Shown here: piece after piece, positions 11,049-12,771 of the stretch
How positions within the stretch are numbered: position 1 is the first letter of the stretch
How the letters are laid out: each line of letters starts with the position of its first letter
From: CAZKYX01 sp964557125
GTDB taxonomy: Bacteria > Patescibacteriota > Microgenomatia > Levybacterales > GWA1-39-11
Length of the DNA: 12,771 nucleotides
Assembly: GCA_964557125.1 (NCBI GenBank)
Contig: CAZKYX010000030.1
Coordinates: forward strand, 1-12,771
Reading direction: 5' to 3'
Program-made: the position numbers and the translations under genes
Notes under the pieces: generated by a model
Told to the model about the DNA's origin: nothing
The model's database searches: none
Seen by the model: only the letters and a program-made list of their open reading frames with translations

Positions 11049-11663
11049 TTATTTTTTGCAGAAATAGAGTGGTGCGTCAAGCCACTTGGTGCCAGATGCT
11101 CCCCCAGAGCCAAACTCAACGTGCACATGTGGTCCATCAACCCCCTTGCACCCGTCACAAATATTTGAAGCGTGTTCTCCAGAAAGCCTTGTTCCCTCGG
11201 GTGCGCTTCCGATAAGCGTATGGTGGAATTGGATGTAGTATTGTTCATTGGTTACGGTATCGGTTCCCGCATATCTTTGTATCTCTTGGTCAGTACCGGT
11301 CCAAGGAGCAAGTCTTGTCCAAGATATAACATTGCCATTTACCTTGGGAAGAAATGTTTCTTGTCCCCAAGCTCCGCCAATGTCTGCTGCGTATCTAATG
11401 GATTCATATGCTTTGGGTCCCGTGCACCATTCGCTTGTCCCATATCCTCCAGCACAATGGCCACACCCTCCAGTGGACGGGGTGAAAAAGCTTCCGCAGG
11501 TAACAGTACTATTAGGTATCGGACAGTCGCTTGCATTAATCTCAGCAGGGTTTCCAATCTTTGTGCGTGCTTCGTCTTTATTGACCAAGGCATACGCTTT
11601 TGGAACAAGGAGCAAGAGAAGAACGATGAAAAGTGGCAAAAAATGTGTGATGTTTTTTTTCAT
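11049..11663 (-). CDS. Secreted M23-peptidase-like protein, zinc site apparently incomplete
   Basis: The product has 204 residues. A signal peptide (1-26) has a K-K start, a leucine-rich core and a likely cut after A-Y-A. Eight cysteines (47, 56, 67, 70, 80, 169, 172, 202) suggest disulfides. The C-terminal half follows the LytM/M23 endopeptidase plan: a R-Y-A-A-D segment (90-94), Y-Y-I-Q-F-H-H (142-148) and the hallmark G-P-H-V-H-V-E-F (177-184). In active M23 enzymes the first motif is H-x-x-x-D. Here the His position is Arg90 by my hand alignment, so one zinc ligand seems missing. It may be a non-catalytic peptidoglycan-binding relative, or may use another ligand. Gene order with a lysozyme-like protein supports a cell-wall role. 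Confidence 0.72.
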   Translation of the reverse strand: MKKNITHFLPLFIVLLLLLVPKAYALVNKDEARTKIGNPAEINASDCPIPNSTVTCGSFFTPSTGGCGHCAGGYGTSEWCTGPKAYESIRYAADIGGAWGQETFLPKVNGNVISWTRLAPWTGTDQEIQRYAGTDTVTNEQYYIQFHHTLIGSAPEGTRLSGEHASNICDGCKGVDGPHVHVEFGSGGASGTKWLDAPLYFCKK

Positions 11664-11666
11664 GAT

Positions 11667-12131
11667 TTACTTGCAAAAACTAAGCCGGTAGGATGGTGAT
11701 AGCTCTCCTTCCTTTTTGGGAGGAGAAACGGTGACCCGAAGGGCACAGGCTGTCTCTTTTGTAATTCCCAGCTTTGCTAAAAAGAAGGCTTCCGCCTGTT
11801 GTCTGTTTTCTTCAAAAGGTTCTTCTTCTATGCCAATTAAGAATTCATCAAACTGCTTTAGATACACCATTCGGTATGTAGCATTTTCTTCAAACAACAC
11901 ATCGCCTTGAGTTGTAAGTCTTTTAGGAGTAAGAAATGGATTATTGATTTCAACACCAGAGCTCCTAATTGTTTTTTCCCTCGGTAGGCTTATGGGAACC
12001 GTTGTTGGGGTTGGGGTAACGATTGGTTGTGGGGTGGGTTTGGTTGTGGCTCTTAGATAAAAAAGGAGAAAAAGCGTTACGGCTGAAGCAACAAGGAGGG
12101 TTATGAAAAGCACGAGTAGTAGTTTGTTCAT
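11667..12131 (-). CDS. Membrane-anchored protein with Pro/Thr linker, unrecognised domain
   Basis: The product has 154 residues. The hydrophobic segment is about 3-26, followed by a Pro/Thr-rich linker (29-50: K-P-T-P-Q-P-I-V-T-P-T-P-T-T) and a compact domain (about 75-154) with a hydrophobic pair of strands (Y-R-M-V-Y-L-K-Q-F-D-E-F-L-I-G-I, 86-101), an acidic helix and two cysteines (129, 153) that could form a disulfide. I do not recognise the domain. ATG 12131 is chosen over an in-frame ATG at 12191. The shorter form starts right at the membrane segment and 2 bases after the upstream stop (TAATTATG), whereas the longer form overlaps the upstream gene by 58 bases. It is a middle gene of the operon. 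Confidence 0.75.
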   Translation of the reverse strand: MNKLLLVLFITLLVASAVTLFLLFYLRATTKPTPQPIVTPTPTTVPISLPREKTIRSSGVEINNPFLTPKRLTTQGDVLFEENATYRMVYLKQFDEFLIGIEEEPFEENRQQAEAFFLAKLGITKETACALRVTVSPPKKEGELSPSYRLSFCK

Positions 12132-12133
12132 AA

Positions 12134-12771
12134 TTATAGAATACCACAGCTTTTTAGCTTGGCTTCGGCGAGTGGCCATGTATGGGTCCACGGTTTCCAG
12201 TAAGTGCCCTGAGAAATGGCAAACATTTTTTGGATGTTGGCATCAGCGTCTAGGAGCTGGTTTTCGCAAGCAAGTCTAGTCGACTCACTGAGAAGAGTAT
12301 TGCAGTCTTGGTTTTGGTATGCTCCGGCGCAATGTGCAACTAAATTTATTTGAAAAAGACCGACACTGTAATCCTTTGTTGCGCAGTTATTGTTTATTCT
12401 TGTGGGTTGGCTTCCGCTTTCCTGCTGGCAGATAAGAGAGGCAATAAGCGCCTTTGTTTTGTCCCCATTAAAGGTAGGAGTGAGTGCATCAACCGTACAG
12501 TAGCCCTTCCCTTCAAATGGTGCCGTGCAGGCATTTCCTCCAACACCGCTTGCGGTGGATGCTGATTTTTGATCTAGGCTCACGACTATTACAATTTTGT
12601 CAGCATTTGGGAGAAGTGTAAGCGTGAGAGGGGAGACATTTTTACTATCAGACAATGCCCACTCAACCGTGCCGATAGAGGGGTTGGTTGGGTTGCCTGA
12701 GGCTTCTACGAATTGAGCATTCGAGCTAAACTTTACAATAAGGGTGATATCCTCAAGGGGAACTGTTGCAA
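12134..12771 (-). CDS. Lysozyme-like / lytic transglycosylase domain protein (N-terminus outside window)
   Basis: The frame is open to the right edge; the last 211 residues are visible. The first 65 or so form a beta-rich segment (D-I-T-L-I-V-K-F and I-V-I-V-V-S-L strands), probably a sandwich domain. The C-terminal 120 residues fit the SLT/lysozyme-like fold: A-L-I-A-S-L-I-C-Q-Q-E-S-G-S, with the Glu (visible residue 117) as the likely catalytic acid, then D-Y-S-V-G-L-F-Q-I-N (133-142), then helices ending in W-K-P-W-T. Such enzymes cut the glycan strand of peptidoglycan and often make room for secretion or pilus machines. Several cysteines suggest an exported, disulfide-bonded domain. TTG at 12655 is not a start, because the frame continues upstream. 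It is the first visible gene of the minus-strand operon. Confidence 0.82.
   Translation of the reverse strand, partial: ATVPLEDITLIVKFSSNAQFVEASGNPTNPSIGTVEWALSDSKNVSPLTLTLLPNADKIVIVVSLDQKSASTASGVGGNACTAPFEGKGYCTVDALTPTFNGDKTKALIASLICQQESGSQPTRINNNCATKDYSVGLFQINLVAHCAGAYQNQDCNTLLSESTRLACENQLLDADANIQKMFAISQGTYWKPWTHTWPLAEAKLKSCGIL

Noticed and set aside
11172..11699. Plus-strand frames of 175 and 147 codons opposite the M23-like gene
   Set aside because: Antisense to a gene with a clear signal peptide and motif. The products are low in recognisable structure.
12132..12191. Longer start of the Pro/Thr-linker protein at 12191
   Set aside because: It overlaps the upstream gene and puts 20 polar residues before the membrane segment. 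The coupled ATG 12131 is more natural.
1..12771. CRISPR arrays, insertion sequences, rRNA or tRNA genes
   Set aside because: No spaced direct repeats, transposase frames, terminal inverted repeats or cloverleaf patterns were seen on either strand.

Overview
The window looks like chromosomal DNA from a small-genome bacterium of the Candidate Phyla Radiation (Patescibacteria), possibly the Microgenomates side. This is inference from gene style, not a database match. It rests on compact, divergent housekeeping proteins, many short uncharacterised anchored or Cys-rich proteins, an almost complete lack of Shine-Dalgarno sequences, and -10 boxes placed directly in front of start codons. TGA is used as a normal stop (dnaA ends in TGA), so the UGA-glycine code of Gracilibacteria/SR1 is not in play.

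Left part (1-2540), accessory genes, all on +: the tail of a probable ArsR-type regulator, a possibly decayed coding relic, a DUF1801 (YdhG/frataxin-like) protein behind a strong hairpin, a Nudix hydrolase, a two-gene unit (zinc ribbon plus helical protein) with the only strong Shine-Dalgarno in the window and a structured 3' end with terminator, a VOC/glyoxalase-fold protein, and a 58-residue Cys-rich protein.

Middle (2545-7863): a minus-strand pair of membrane proteins (a 2-TM TPR protein followed by an unrecognised 2-TM protein); a divergent membrane-anchored arylsulfotransferase-type beta-propeller; a convergent 8-TM sensor-like protein that has a coiled coil but no output domain; and truB, divergent from dnaA.

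Replication core (7864-10555): dnaA with a promoter that carries a perfect DnaA box between -35 and -10, then an origin-like dnaA-dnaN spacer. The spacer has a row of DnaA boxes and an array of NTA trinucleotides that resembles the Bacillus DnaA-trio unwinding element. dnaN follows. The usual rnpA-rpmH and recF-gyrB neighbours are absent; truB and a convergent cell-envelope operon occupy those places.

Right part (10558-12771, minus strand): a tightly packed four-gene operon read from the right edge: a lysozyme-like/lytic transglycosylase protein (partial), a Pro/Thr-linker anchored protein, a secreted M23-like protein that seems to lack one zinc ligand, and an anchored protein with an Ig-like domain. 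Together they suggest a secreted cell-wall-processing unit, perhaps tied to a pilus or type IV secretion apparatus outside the window.

The most distinctive signal is transcriptional. Five genes (starts at 649, 1900, 2362 on +; 4538 and 6920 on -) have a good -10 hexamer separated from ATG by exactly 6 bases, which predicts leaderless mRNAs. This geometry also fixed two start sites and revealed one gene of fewer than 60 codons.
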